Below are positions 30,252 through 42,300 of a stretch of 64,000 nucleotides of DNA, piece after piece. The stretch covers positions 2,540,993 through 2,604,992 of the forward strand of contig CM030941.1 of the NCBI GenBank assembly GCA_018136815.1, written 5' to 3'. The notes beneath the pieces are model-generated. The model was not told the origin of the DNA and did not search any database. It saw only the letters and a list, made by a program, of their open reading frames with translations. The stretch's first letter is position 1; each line of letters opens with the position of its first letter. Origin of the DNA: Isochrysis galbana (Eukaryota > Haptophyta > Isochrysidales > Isochrysidaceae). The position numbers were made by a program, and so were the translations under genes.

Positions 30252-31834
30252 ATGGTGCTGCGCGAGCCAATCGGGCCCAAGCCCTTCCACAAGATGGTCT
30301 CCGCCTCCCTGTCCCGCCGCTTCCCGGAGGAGCTCGCTGCGTTAGGAGACAACGTTGGGCTGACTGTCGGTGAGCCCCTGGCCACTCCTGCGCAAGCCTG
30401 TCGCGTCGAGGAGATGCGTTCGCTACAGCTGCTGGCTCCCCACCTGCCATCCTCTCATTAGCCCGACCCCCCCCCCCCCCCCACTCACCCCTTTTTTGGC
30501 ATTCCCTGTGCCTGGTGCAGATACCCTTCGCGAAGTCGAGCGTGGCTCGTCTGCGCACATCATGCTGTGCGTCGACCTCACCGAGCAGGCACGCTCCATG
30601 CCACGCGTCCTCATCGTGGTTTCCAGATACACGCACGTGCCTATCGCGTGTGTTCGGCCTATTGGCATGCGTTGACTGCGTTGCCTTGCCTTGCGGCACT
30701 CCACACCTGGGGAGGGGGTTGGGCCAGCTCCTCGCGAGTGATCACACAGGTGCCACCGCATTCTTCATCCCTCCTCCCACTCGCGCGCGCACTAACAGGT
30801 GCTCGCTGAAGCTGTCTCTCTGCATGCGGACTTCCTCGTGACGTATTCGCCGATGCCACACTCTCCGTTGATGCGCCTTTCGACAGATGACGTCATGGGC
30901 AGGATATTGCTGCACTGCACCAACCACCAGCTGGCAGTACACTCCATACACTCGGCAAGCGACGCTGCCGAGGGTGGGATCAACGACTGGCTGGCGCGCG
31001 CTCTTGCGCCTGGCCATATCAGCCCTATCATACGCCACCCGAAAGCTCCTGCTGCTGGACAGGGTAGGATCCTTGAGTGTAGCAATGCAATTCCTTTGTC
31101 ATCACTAGTGGAGCGACTCAAATCTTTGCTCCAAGTCCGGTGCGCTAGCTCTCAGAAGCAAGTGTGGCAGATTCGTCATGAGAAGCAGTCTCCCTGATGC
31201 CCGAATGGGACACACAAGACTTGGTCAGCCTGAGCTGTGGAGGGGAAAGGAAGAGGATCGAGTCCGCGGATCCTCATGCCGAAGAGCCAAACAAGCGGGT
31301 GTGAATCTCGTTCCCACTCCGTACTTGTAGGTATGTACGATTAGCACTCGGGGCTATTGTGGATGAGGAGAGCGTTGCGCGTGCTCAGGAATGCTGCTAC
31401 GTAAAAACGATAGCTGTAAAGGTGGGAGAAGGGGCATCTGTCCTTCGCAGCTGCGCGGCCGATGTGTACGTGACGAGTGAGATGTCTCATGCTGATGTGC
31501 TCGCTGCAAATGCGCAGGTAAGGTCTTGCACATCCAGCGAGTGTTGCCCACTCACGATCTGCATGTTGCGCCAACTCGCACTGGCCGGCCGAACGTGCCA
31601 ATGGATTCCGCAGACGCTCTGTGCGATCCGCACGCCCGGCAAGTCGCGGGATATTGAATCAGTGAACATCACGTTTGTCAGGGAGTGATCGTGTTGCTCA
31701 CGGGGCAGTCGACAATTGAGCGTGCATTCATGGTCCACCTTCGCCAGGAGCTCGAGGATGAATACGCATCTTCTGATTGGAATGTCAAAGTGCGCTGTGC
31801 TAGTGTAGATGCCAACCCACTCGCAGTCGTCTAA
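30252..31834 (+). CDS. NIF3L1: NIF3-family (DUF34) protein, five exons
   Basis: Proposed exons are 30252-30369, 30521-30588, 30799-31139, 31331-31517 and 31682-31834 (288 residues). Family landmarks appear in order: DNVGLTVG, LCVDLTEQ joined to VLAEAV, HSIHSASDAAEGGINDWLA, VERLKSLLQVRYVRLALG across the exon 3-4 join, YVTSEMSHADVLAA, and STIERAFMVHLRQEL...NPLAVV at the end. Introns 1, 3 and 4 are GT-AG. Intron 2 fits the family alignment only with a GC donor at 30589. The family is a conserved metal-binding fold of unsettled function (GTP cyclohydrolase-type claims exist for bacterial members). The central metal-ligand position usually in a YHPP-like motif reads YSPMP here, so one His ligand appears lost. 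It is the short form, without the vertebrate insertion. Confidence 0.85.
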
Positions 31835-32125
31835 GTGGAACCCTCGTGTATGCTCCGTCCTTCATTGCACTTGAAAACTTGGAGTTGCGGCTTAAGACTT
31901 GAAAAGATGCGAACCTAGCCATCGGCGTGGAAACGCGTCTGGGCAGCTATGGAAGGTTGGTGTCCATCAAGCTCGTAGGCCACCTTGTATCGCAGCGATG
32001 TTGATATTGATGGACGTCGCCTTTCGGCATACAATTGGAGCGCTCTTCCACAATCCACTAGAGTCCTTGCGAGACATTTTATTTGTACTTGTGTCTTGTG
32101 TGGTGGATGTCAACTAAGTTTACAA
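31835..32125. other. 3' flank of the NIF3-family gene
   Basis: No gene is visible. It is likely to hold the 3' untranslated region. It runs into a repeat at 32126. Confidence 0.4.
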
Positions 32126-32680
32126 AATAATTAATGTTATATCCTAGCCAACCCCACTAGCTAATTGGACACAACTTTTCCGTCCCGGAATCCCGCCATG
32201 CCTGACGAGCCAGGTGTCCGAGTGCTACCGGGGGGAGCGGGGCACTGCCCCCTCCCCTCGATATTTGTCCTCCCCCCAGTGCACGCACCGACCCCGCGCA
32301 CCCCAGACCCCAGCACGTCCTCTCCTCGAGTCCACGCTGGGGGGAACCCCCTTTCGGGTAAAAAACAACGCAGGGGGGGGGGGGGGCACTCGTGAATGGG
32401 AGCCCAGAAGCGCTAATCTCTCTCGCCGAGGCGAGTGGCCGCGGCGAGCCGCGGCCCTTCCCTGCTTGGTTCTGGTGCTGGTGCCCCCGTCTTCTCTTAC
32501 CCAAACGGGGCGAGAAGACACGTAAACGCCGGAGGGGAGAGCTGCCACTCCCCCCTCCCCTCCCTCTTCCCTCTTCCTCCTCTCTTCCCTATTCCCTGCG
32601 GCTCAGGCTCATGGCGCGCGCCTGCGGCCCCTCTTCAAGTCCCCAGGATGCCTGCAGGGGCCTGGGAGCACAGCTAACGA
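32126..32680 (+). repeat. dispersed repeat family R3, copy 1
   Basis: Matches 54405-54935 in the same orientation. Both copies start AATAATTAATGTTATATCCT, contain CAGGTGTCCGAGTGCTACCG and a G run, then AAACGGGGCGAGAAGACACG. Both end around CAGGGGCCTGGGAGC. They differ by small indels and run lengths. No coding frame is conserved between the copies. Confidence 0.85.
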
Positions 32681-33512
32681 CACTATTTAAAAAATCATAA
32701 AACTATTTGCGAACCATAACAAGCCCGGCCGCGCTGGTTCCCAGCCCCCCGCCCCCCGCCCGGCAACAAGCCCGCCACCCTCCCCCTCCCCCGCGCGCCC
32801 AGTGGGGGCCGGGACGGTCGTGCTCAACTTCCCCGTGGTACGGAGGCCGGTGCGGCGCTGGTGGGGGTGCATGCAGTCGGCATGGTCGGGGTGTACAGGG
32901 ACGAATTCCCGCCCACGGGGTCGCATTGCGTTCGTTGCCCCCCCTCCACCCCCACCGGCCTCCCTCCCCTTCCCCCCCTCTGCGCACGCAGCGCAACGCC
33001 CCTGCGTGGGTTGGAGGGAGGGGTGTGGAGTGGCTGCCCTGCCGGCGATGCGCACGCACCTCCACCCGCACCTCATGCCTTGTTCACCCACCTTCCCCTA
33101 TCACCTGCCTCGCCTCTGATCGCTGCGCCTCGCCTCGCTTTCCCCCCCCTCCGCCTCGCCTCCCCCTCCTTCATGCATGCCCTCGCCTCTCTCTCGCCTC
33201 GCACCATACCCTCTCGTTGCCTCGTATAGGCGTGGCCATCAGACCCTTTGGCTTCGCGCTGGAGCTAAGTGATGGCAGAGGAATGGCCGAGGAACGGCCG
33301 CGAACGGGCGCGCCACCGTTTGGAGCGAGGTGTCCGCACATTGGCTGTGCGCGAGTGCTGCAGTAGGTGACGAGGGCCCTCCCCTCTCCCCTCGACGCCT
33401 ACTCCACCATTCCCCCCTTGTTGTGCAGGTTTATCACATTTCATGGCTGGCACAGCCAGTGAGAAGATAGCGAAGATGTGGCTGTGGCCCAGGTGCGCCG
33501 CAGCGGCAGTCA
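32681..33512. other. C-rich stretch, no supported gene
   Basis: A 219-codon plus-strand frame (32707-33366) is almost entirely Pro/Arg/Ser and reads from a C-rich tract. Antisense frames are equally long, so none is called. Immediately downstream is a Ty3/Gypsy integrase remnant, and part of this stretch may be older element DNA. Confidence 0.35.
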
Positions 33513-33768
33513 TTGCGGCCTAACTGCTGTGTGGTCACGCGCTATCGCCTCCGCGACCTCGAAAATCGTCGAGTCAAAGATGAAGTCCATATCTCCAACC
33601 TCCGTCCGTATTACACCGTGGTGGATGAGTCGATATTCTCGTTGCTTCTCGTCGTTTCTCGCTCCTTCTCGCTTTCTTCCGTTTGCCTCCGCCTACTCAC
33701 CTTGTTCTGCTTTTATCTTTCCCTTTCGTTGTTTCCCTCGCGTGGACGCTCGAATTCTAGCAAGGGGG
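33513..33768 (+). mobile_element. Ty3/Gypsy-like pol 3' end and polypurine tract
   Basis: The frame contains VVTRYRLRDLENRRVKDEV then HISNLRPYY, the pattern at the very end of Ty3/Gypsy integrases. It is followed by a pyrimidine-rich spacer and by CAAGGGGG at 33761-33768, a good polypurine tract directly before a TG. Upstream integrase and reverse transcriptase are absent, so only the extreme 3' end of pol survives. Confidence 0.55.
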
Positions 33769-34430
33769 TGTCGCATTCGCGATCGACCTTTTTGTTTTAG
33801 AAGTTGTCTGCGTTTCTATGTCCCCTCCTTGCAGGCTAGTCACTAGTCACCGTCGCAGGATCCTACATTCGACATTCGCCCTTGTTGCCCTCGCCTCCTT
33901 TGTCGCCTCCCTTGTCGCCTGCTTGCCCCTCACCTGGCTTACCTCCTTGCGTGCTCCTCGCGTTTTTAGGCTAAGTCGCGCGTTCAGGTATCGCCGGTGC
34001 AAGGAACCGCCCCCTTGTGTGACCCTGATTCCCCCTCAGGTGCTCAGGTGTTGGCCGTTGGATAATATCGTGGCGCTGTTTTACTTCGGTCTTCATCAAC
34101 TCACTTAAGGGTCTTCGAAAGATTCCCTCCTTATTCCTGTGCGTAACTGTCGCCCCGTCGGATCGTCCGTCGCCCCGTCGCTCTCTTGTCGGCATTCTCT
34201 TCCTTGTTCGGCCTGTCAGTAGGTTCCTGTGCGTTCCGTGATAAGGATGCGTTAGTGTGGAGAGTGTTGACGTGAGTGTAGTGTCATCTCGTCGGTCCAT
34301 CGGACTCCGGCCGGCTGTCGTCTGTCGTTCTTCGTTCGTTGCTCTCGTTCTCGTCCTCGTTCCCGTTCTCGTCCCTCGTTCTCAACACTACCTCAATACC
34401 AAACCTCTCCACTCCCTCAGCCCTAGCCTA
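33769..34430 (+). mobile_element. putative LTR of a Ty3/Gypsy-like element
   Basis: Begins TGTCGC right after the polypurine tract. The 3' limit is uncertain. I place it before the short leader that precedes the gag-like ATG at 34452. I found no second copy in the window, so the boundaries rest only on context. Confidence 0.4.
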
Positions 34431-34451
34431 TCCATCCCGATCCGCCCAGCC

Positions 34452-34727
34452 ATGTCCGCTCCGTCGTCGCGCTCGCCCTCGCCCAAGCCCGTCCTCCCGC
34501 CTTCCTCTGCTGAGGAGGTGGTCCAGCCCGTCATTCCATCACTCCCGGCCACCTTCGCCGCGCCTTCCGCCGATCGTCTCCCTTCCGAATCATCGCATAT
34601 CGAGCCCGTGGTCATGCTCGATCCGTCACGCTCGCTCAGCTCAGTGATTGAGGCCTGGATTCTTCAGCTTGGCTCACAGCGCGCGCACCTGTGCTGGCAT
34701 CGTGCGCGTCGGCGTGGATTGGTCTGA
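34452..34727 (+). pseudogene. truncated gag-like start
   Basis: ATG followed by MSAPSSRSPSPKPVLPPSSA, a Ser/Pro-rich start typical of Gag, then SVIEAWILQLGSQ. The frame ends at TGA (34725-34727) after 91 codons, with no capsid or zinc knuckle. Its position just downstream of the putative LTR is the main reason for this call. Confidence 0.4.
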
Positions 34728-34907
34728 TGAGGAGATGAGGAGGTAGGGGCCATAAAAGTCAGTAGGTACCACTGGTACACTGGTACAATCCCGTCATAGG
34801 CAGGGCTACCAGGGGCACTGCCATTGCTCCCTCGGACGGACTGCCCCGACGATCGGATCTCGCCGACGCGCAATGGCGGGCACCGAGCCTCCGTGACCCT
34901 ATGAGTT

Positions 34908-35125
34908 GTGCGCCCTGTTTAGTGGGTTGTCAAGGCAAACCTGGGCACCCCAAGTGGGGAGATGACAGGGGAGACCCTCGGGGGGAGGGAGCGAACCTTG
35001 GGGAAGATCGGCGAGGCTTCAACCGTTGCTCAGAAGGCGGCAAAGGAGGCAGACATTTTCCGTTCTCCCCCCCCCCCCCGAAGACAACCGGGTAGTCTTT
35101 AAGACTACGGGTTTGCGCAACCGCT
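34908..35125 (+). repeat. dispersed repeat family R2, copy 2
   Basis: Same as 17500-17700, including the terminal hairpin GTAGTCTTTAAGACTAC and the following TTTGCGCAACCG. It lies 180 bases after the gag-like fragment. Confidence 0.8.
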
Positions 35126-36364
35126 TAGCCTGGAGTGCCTTCACGTGGTTATCCCAGTCCAAGAGGCCTAACTAAGCCCAGGTGTGGCCCCTTGTCCGTA
35201 TTTCCTTTCAGTGGGAGTTCCGGGTGTTTCTACCATTGTAGTTTGCGTCCGGTGTGTGGGTTTGTCGGAGTGCGGAGTGCGCGAAGAGTGCCCGGTAGCC
35301 GCGCCGGTCGGCGGTCCCTGGTCCCTTGGCCTTGGTAGGAGTAGGGGAGTACGACAACAAAAGAAAGAGGACGCGCCCCTCTCTGTTTCCCGCGCGGGGC
35401 CCGTTCGTTCGGCTTGAGCTCCTTCCGTGGTGTGTGGCCGATTGCAAGCCCCCCCGCCCCGCACGCGCCAGCTCCCACTTTTCCCGCGAGAGCGGCGGCG
35501 GGCGCCCCCCCGCCCCTTCCGCCCCCCCGGCCGAGCGGTGTTCCTCGTGCTGTCCTCTCCTCCGGGCCGGCGTCGGCGGGAGATGCGGAAAGAACAAAAG
35601 GGCAGCTGCCGCCGGCTTGAGAAGCACTCTCTTTCCTCCTTGTCTTCCCTCCCCTTTCCCTCTCTCTTCTCCTTCTCTCCTTTACTCTTCTGGTGGATCG
35701 GGAGCGTGGTGCGCGCGAGCTAGACGAGAGAGAGGAGTACTCGTCGCAGAGGATAAGAGCTCTCAATATTTGGCAGTCTACTTCACGAAAACAAAGGAAA
35801 AGAAGGAGGGGGGACGGAGGTCCTCAAGTGCATTCTAGGGAGGATGGGCGGCGGGGGGGAGGGGGGGGGGGGGGGGGGAGAGAGAGAGAGAGCCTGGAGG
35901 GAGAGGGCGGGAGCCAAGGAAAAAAGAAGAGAGAGAGAAGAAGAAATAAAGACGGGAAAAAAGTCCGGCCATCGTTCCCCTCATCCATCCCCATCGACTG
36001 CCCCGCGCCCTATCCCCTTCTCTCCTCTCTCGGTTCTCCTCTGTGGACACAAGAGGCCACCTGCCCCTCTCAGGCCGACGAAGCCGAGTCGGCGGGGAGC
36101 GAGAGAGCGTGCGCGCGCGTACGCTCAGCTCTTCTCTTACATCGCCGCACCTGGATGCCCACACATCCAGCCAGTAGGGCAAGCAGCGGCAGTCGCCAAG
36201 AGCCTCTGCAGCCAAGGGGCCACACCCTCCGTCTGCGTCTCCAGGTCAGCAAGCAAGCGGGATGCATTGAGACTCGTGCGACGGACGCAGTGCCAGCCGT
36301 TCTCCGCCCAGATCTCCAGCCCCGACGCAGAAAGGCGAGAGCCTGCAGGGATGGCAGCTTGTTG
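35126..36364. other. 5' region of the giant gene; G- and GA-rich
   Basis: Contains a G-rich tract at 35850-35878 and GA-rich DNA to about 35950. The giant-gene frame is open upstream to 35693, but those residues are low complexity (Arg/Glu/Gly), so I treat them as untranslated or an upstream exon. Confidence 0.4.
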
Positions 36365-39300
36365 ATGAGAGCTATTGCCATGGCTGCCGTGGTCGGGTGG
36401 CACACCTGCAGAGACCATGCGGATGCATCCACTGCGACAAGTGTGTCTTCCCATCACGGTCATTCCGGGCTTGCAGCCCAACGTCGCATCTTTGGAATCT
36501 TCACGTTCCTCAGCCTCTTGGCCAAGACTGTGGCTACAGCTCCGTTGACACCAACAGCGACAACGCACATCAGCTCGATACATAGCATGCATGCACAGAA
36601 CAGCTCCACAATGATCGAGCTGGATCTCCAGACACATGTCATCGTGACTGGCTCGCCATCCAAGACTCGCGACGTCTCAATGGCACTCAGCTCGAATGGG
36701 CAAGTCGTGGTCGTTGGTCCAGTCTTGGCGCCTCGCGCTTTATCTCCCTCAATGCTGGCATATGATTGGGATGGACTCTTCTGGGCCCAACGTGGTGCAG
36801 GGAGTTCCGAGGGCGATGACCTCAAAGGATGGGCTCCAATCACGATGAGCGCCGACGGGTCGGTTTTGGCAATTGGTCGGCTCGGCGAGTCTGGGGATTA
36901 TGACAGGCATTCCCCGCTGACTCGTGTGCTTGCATGGCAAGGCGCAGGCTGGTCGGAGCAAGGCTTTGATGGCGGCATCGAGGCAGTGCGTGAGATTGGC
37001 GGGCTGCCGTTGGCGCTCAATGCTCAGGGCTCTGTATTGGCCGTTGGTATAGACCCTAGCTGGGCCATCGAAGGCGCGTCACGAGTCGATGTTCACGAAT
37101 GGAACGGCGCTCTCTGGAGGCCGCGCGGTGCAAGCCTTCTAGGCGATCAAGCAGTTGAGCGCAACATGTTGTCCGTTTCGCTCAGTGCTGATGGGGCTGT
37201 AGTGGCCATTGTGGAGACGAGCGAAGCAGGACTTTCCACTCGAAGAGAGGTGCGTGCTGTGACCATCCACGAGTGGCGTGGCATAGCGTGGTCGCGTCGT
37301 CCCGACATCCCATGGTGGCCACGCATCCATGTTGGGCGGGCGTTTGTCGCCGTTGCACTTAGCGAGGACGGATCTGTGGTGGCCATGGCTGCTGCGCCTT
37401 CACCATCAACAGGTGCAGTTGGCGAGCTAGCGCATCTGCGGATTTATGAATGGAATGGCGCAACCTGGTTGCAACGAGGGAATGGCATTGATTCTGTTGG
37501 TGTCCACCGCTTAGATTCCATCGCCCTTAGTGGAGATGGCACGGTGTTGCTTGTAGCCGCTAGGGCCGGAGAAGCTGCGGATAGCAATGCAGCCATTCTG
37601 CGCGCCTATGGTTGGAACGGCCGCTCTTGGCTCCAGCGCGGCGCGGACATCCGCATCCCTACCATCACGGTAATTGATGTGGCCCTGAGCGCAGACGGGC
37701 TGACGGCCACCGTTAGGGCGAACTCTACGGGCCCCTCGGGGTCAGCTGCCATAGCATGTGCATGGGTTTGCATGTGGGATGGCAAAAGGTGGCGACCGCG
37801 CGGTGTATCGCTGCATTCGAACCTGATCCAAGCGTCGCCCTCGTATTCCCACGAGCATGGGGTCGATGCGCTCATGTCGGCACCTATGGTGGCGTCTCGC
37901 GGCCTCAGCGAGGCAGTGGCATACCCACCTGTTTTCAGTCCTGATCCGTCGCCTCCACCACCGCCCATCCCGTGGTCCCCGGATCCCTCGCCTCCCTCCC
38001 CACAGCCACTCGACGACACCCCGCCTCCTGGAAGCCCGGTGAACAGCCCGGAGCCGTCGCCTCCTCCGCCTCCTATCCCTGGGATTCCTCCACCGAAGCC
38101 ACCTTCACCCAATAGCCCAGAGCCTTCACCGCCGCCTCCACCGACGCCATTGAGCCCAGATCCTTCGCCGCCCCCAGATCCGCCTGCCGCTCCTCCGCAT
38201 CCCAACCCAATAGATGGAGACAGACCCTCCAATCAGGCTAGCAATCCACTGCTTCCACCATCACCGGCACCGCGTAAACCGCCTCCCACGGCACCACCTC
38301 CACCATCGCCGAGACCGCCGCCACCCCCTCCCCCGCTGCCGAGCTCGCCGGATCCATCACCCCCGCCTCCTCCGCCGCCGTTTTTGCCGTCTCCCGCCCA
38401 GCCCCCACTGCGCCCGCCAGCTCCTCTACTCCCCGCAGATCCGCCGCAGCCGCAAATACCGCGACTCTCACGGCCTCCAACTCCGCCTCCGCCCTCGCCG
38501 CCATTGCCAGTGCTACCGCACCTCGTACAGCCTCCACCAAGTAAACCGCCGCCGCCATTACCGCCCCCGCCCTCGGCGCCGCTATTCCCATCAGCCCCGC
38601 CATCTCCGACTCCGCTGCTACCCACACTACCGCCGCCCGACACTCCGCCGCCCGCGCCTCCACCACCAGTCCCGCCGTCGCTAGTACTTCCGCCACTAGC
38701 CCCGCTACCTGTGGCTCCACCACCACCAACACAACCGCCGCCCGACGCTCCGCCGCCAAGGCTTCCACCGCCAGCTCCACCGCCACCACCACTGCCGCCA
38801 CCAACCCCGCCGCCTCCGACTCCACCGTCACCAACACTACCGCCACCTACACTACCGCCACCTACACTACCGCCACCCGACCCTTCACCACCACGACTAC
38901 CTCCACCGCTAAATCCACCTCTTACGGTTTCACCGCCACCATGGCCGCCTCCGCCCGACCCTCCGCCTCCCGGTTTTCTGCCACTACTCCCGCCGCCACC
39001 AACGCCGCCACCGCCAGCACCACCACCTCCAACTCCACCGACACCAACACTACTGCCGCCCGACGCACCGCCGCCAGCACCTCCACCATCAGTCGTACCG
39101 CCACCAGTAAACGCACCTCTTCCGGCTCCACTACCACCGACACTACCGCCGCCCGACGCTCCGCCGCCCGGTCCTCCCCCTTTTGTCCCGCCTCCACCAA
39201 CACCGCCGCCACCAGCACCACCATCTCCAGCTCCACCGCCACCAGCACTACCGCCGCCCGACGCTCCGCCGCCCGCGCCTCCACCACCGATCCCACCGCC

Positions 39301-42300
39301 ACCGACACTAACACTACCGCCACCAACCCCGCCGCCACCGGCTCCATCGCCACCAGCACTACCGCCGCCCGACGCTCCACCGCCCGCGCCTCCACCACCG
39401 ACCCCCCCCCCGCCATCGCCACCACCACTGCCGCCACCAACCCCGCCGCCTCCGACTCCACCGCCACCAGCACTACTGCCACCTACACTACCGCCGCCGG
39501 ACGCTCCGCCGCCCGCGCCTCCACCACCGACCCCCCCCCGCCATCGCCACCACCACTGCCGCCACCAACCCCGCCGCCTCCGACTCCACCGCCACCAGCA
39601 CCACCACCACCGACACTGCCGCCGCCCGACGCTCCGCCGCCCGGTCTTCCCCCTTTTGTCCCGCCTCCACCAACACCGCCGCCACCAGCACCACCATCTC
39701 CAGCTCCACCGCCACTAGCACTACCGCCGCCCGACGCTCCGCCGCCCGCGCCTCCACCACCGATCCCACCGCCACCGACACTAACACTACCGCCACCAAC
39801 CCCGCCGCCACCGGCTCCATCGCCACCAGCACTACCGCCGCCCGACGCTCCGCCGCCCGCGCCTCCACCGCCCCCCCCCCCGCCATCGCCACCACCACTG
39901 CCGCCACCAACCCCGCCGCCTCCGACTCCACCGCCACCAGCACTACCGCCACCTACACTACCGCCGCCGGACGCTCCGCCGCCCGCGCCTCCACCACCGA
40001 CCCCCCCCCCGCCATCGCCACCACCACTGCCGCCACCAACCCCGCCGCCTCCGACTCCACCGCCACCAGCACCACCGCCACCTACACTACCGCCGCCGGA
40101 CGCTCCGCCGCCCGCGCCTCCACCACCGACCCCCCCCCGCCATCGCCACCACCACTGCCGCCACCAACCCTGCCGCCTCCGACTCCACCGCCACCAGCAC
40201 TACCACCACCGACACTGCCGCCGCCCGACGCTCCGCCGCCCGGTCTTCCCCCTTTTGTCCCGCCTCCACCAACACCGCCGCCACCAGCACCACCATCTCC
40301 AGCTCCACCGCCACTAGCACTACCGCCGCCCGACGCTCCGCCGCCCGCGCCTCCACCACCGATCCCACCGCCACCGACACTAACACTACCGCCACCAACC
40401 CCGCCGCCACCGGCTCCATCGCCACCAGCACTACCGCCGCCCGACGCTCCGCCGCCCGCGCCTCCACCGCCCCCCCCCCGCCATCGCCACCACCACTACC
40501 GCCACCAACCCCGCCGCCTCCGACTCCACCGCCACCAGCACTACCGCCACCTACACCACCACCGCCGTCGCCCGCGTCCCCACTACCCATCCCCCCGCCA
40601 CCGCCACCAACACTACCGCCACCAACCCCGCCGCCATCGGCTCCACCGCCACCAACACTACCGCCATCTACACTACCGCCGCCCGACGCTTTACCACCAC
40701 GACTACCTCCGCCGCTAAACCCACCTCTTCCGGCGCCACCGCCACCAAGGCCGCCTCCTCTCGACCCTCCGCGGCCCAGTCTTCCCCCACCGGTCCCGCC
40801 GCCACTAGCACCCACGCCGCCGCAACCACCACCTCCGGCTCCACCGCAACCAACACTACCGCCGCCCGACGCTCCACCGTCCGTCCCTCCACCACCGGTT
40901 CCGCCGCCGCCACCAGCCCCATCACTTCCGGCTCCACCGCAACCAACACTGCCGTCGCCGGACCCTCCGCCCGCGCCTCCTCCACCTGTCCAGCCGTTAC
41001 CAAAGCTGCCCCAAGCACCACCTCCGGCTCCAACGCCACCAACACTACCGCCGCCCGAAGCTCCGCCGCCCGTCCCTCCTCCACCAGTTTCGCCGCCGCC
41101 ACTAACCCTACCACCTCTGGCTCCAATACAACCAACACTACCGTCGCCCGACCCTGCGCCCCCTGCGCCTCCACCGACCGTCGAGCCGTCACCAACGCTG
41201 CCGCAACCACCACCTTCGGCTCCAACGCCTCCAACACTACGGCCGCCCGACACTTCACAGCCCAACCACCCACCAGTAGTACTGCCGCCAGCATCAAACA
41301 CGCCTCTTCCGGCGCTACCATCACCAAGGCCGCCTCCGCCCGACCCTCCGCCGCCTAGTCTTCCCCTACCCGTCTTGCCGACACCAACAACGCCGCCACT
41401 AGCACCGCCATTTCTAGCTCCACCGCCACCAACACTACCGCCGCACGACGCTCCGCCGCCCGTCCCTCCACCACCGATTTCGCCGCCGCCATCAGCTCCA
41501 CCAGCTCCAGCTCCACCGACACCGCCGCCGCCCGCGCCTCCACCACCTGTCTCGTCGCCACCCACGCCGCCACCACCAGCAACGTCACCTCCGACTCCAC
41601 CACTGCCAAAATCACCTTTTTCTGACCCTTTCCTACCGAGGCCTCCGCCACAAGCGCCTCCACCACTAGCTCCACCTCCACCGGACCCTCCGTCGCCCAG
41701 GCTTCCACCACCAGTCTTGCCGCCGCCAACGCCGCCGCCACCGGTATCACCACATCCGACTTCACCGCTACCAAGACCACCGGCTTCCGACGCTCTGCCG
41801 CCCGTATCCCAACCTCCATTTCCGCCGCCGCCAACAAGACTGGCACCAATGCCGCCCCAAACGCCGCCGCCACTAGCACCTCCGGCTCCACCGCCACCAA
41901 CGCTACCGCCGCCCGACTCTTCACCGCTTGCGCACCCATCACCTGTCCCACTGTCACCGGCGCCTCCACCGCCGGGCAATCCACCCCCGTCTCCAATGCC
42001 GCCTCAGCTTGACCCTCCGCCGTCCAAGACTCCACCCCTAGTCCCGCCGTCACCAACGCCGCCGTCCTACGAGCCTCCGATACCCAAACCTCCCTCGCCA
42101 GCGCCTCCACTTGCAGACCCGCCCCCTCCAGCTCCACCACCACCAATGCTGCCCCCACCCGAGCTTCCGCCACACAGGCCTCCATCGCCTGACCCACCGC
42201 CACTATCGTTGCCGCTACCACGTCCCCCGCCATCCACATCGCCTTCTCGGGCTCCACCCCGACTACCATTACCGCAATCCGAATCTCCGCTACCGGGCAC

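Noticed and set aside
32707-33366. 219-codon plus-strand frame
   Set aside because: Almost all Pro/Arg/Ser from C-rich DNA, with equally long frames on the other strand.
35693-36364. Extending the giant gene's start to 35693
   Set aside because: The added residues are low complexity and include translated GA- and G-rich runs; the leader-like segment after 36365 is a better start, though an upstream exon is possible.
40087-41979. Long minus-strand Gly/Ala-rich frames opposite the Pro-rich stalk (also 38238-39952 and 42067-42966)
   Set aside because: They are the antisense of Pro codons in the giant gene; period and composition follow the stalk exactly.
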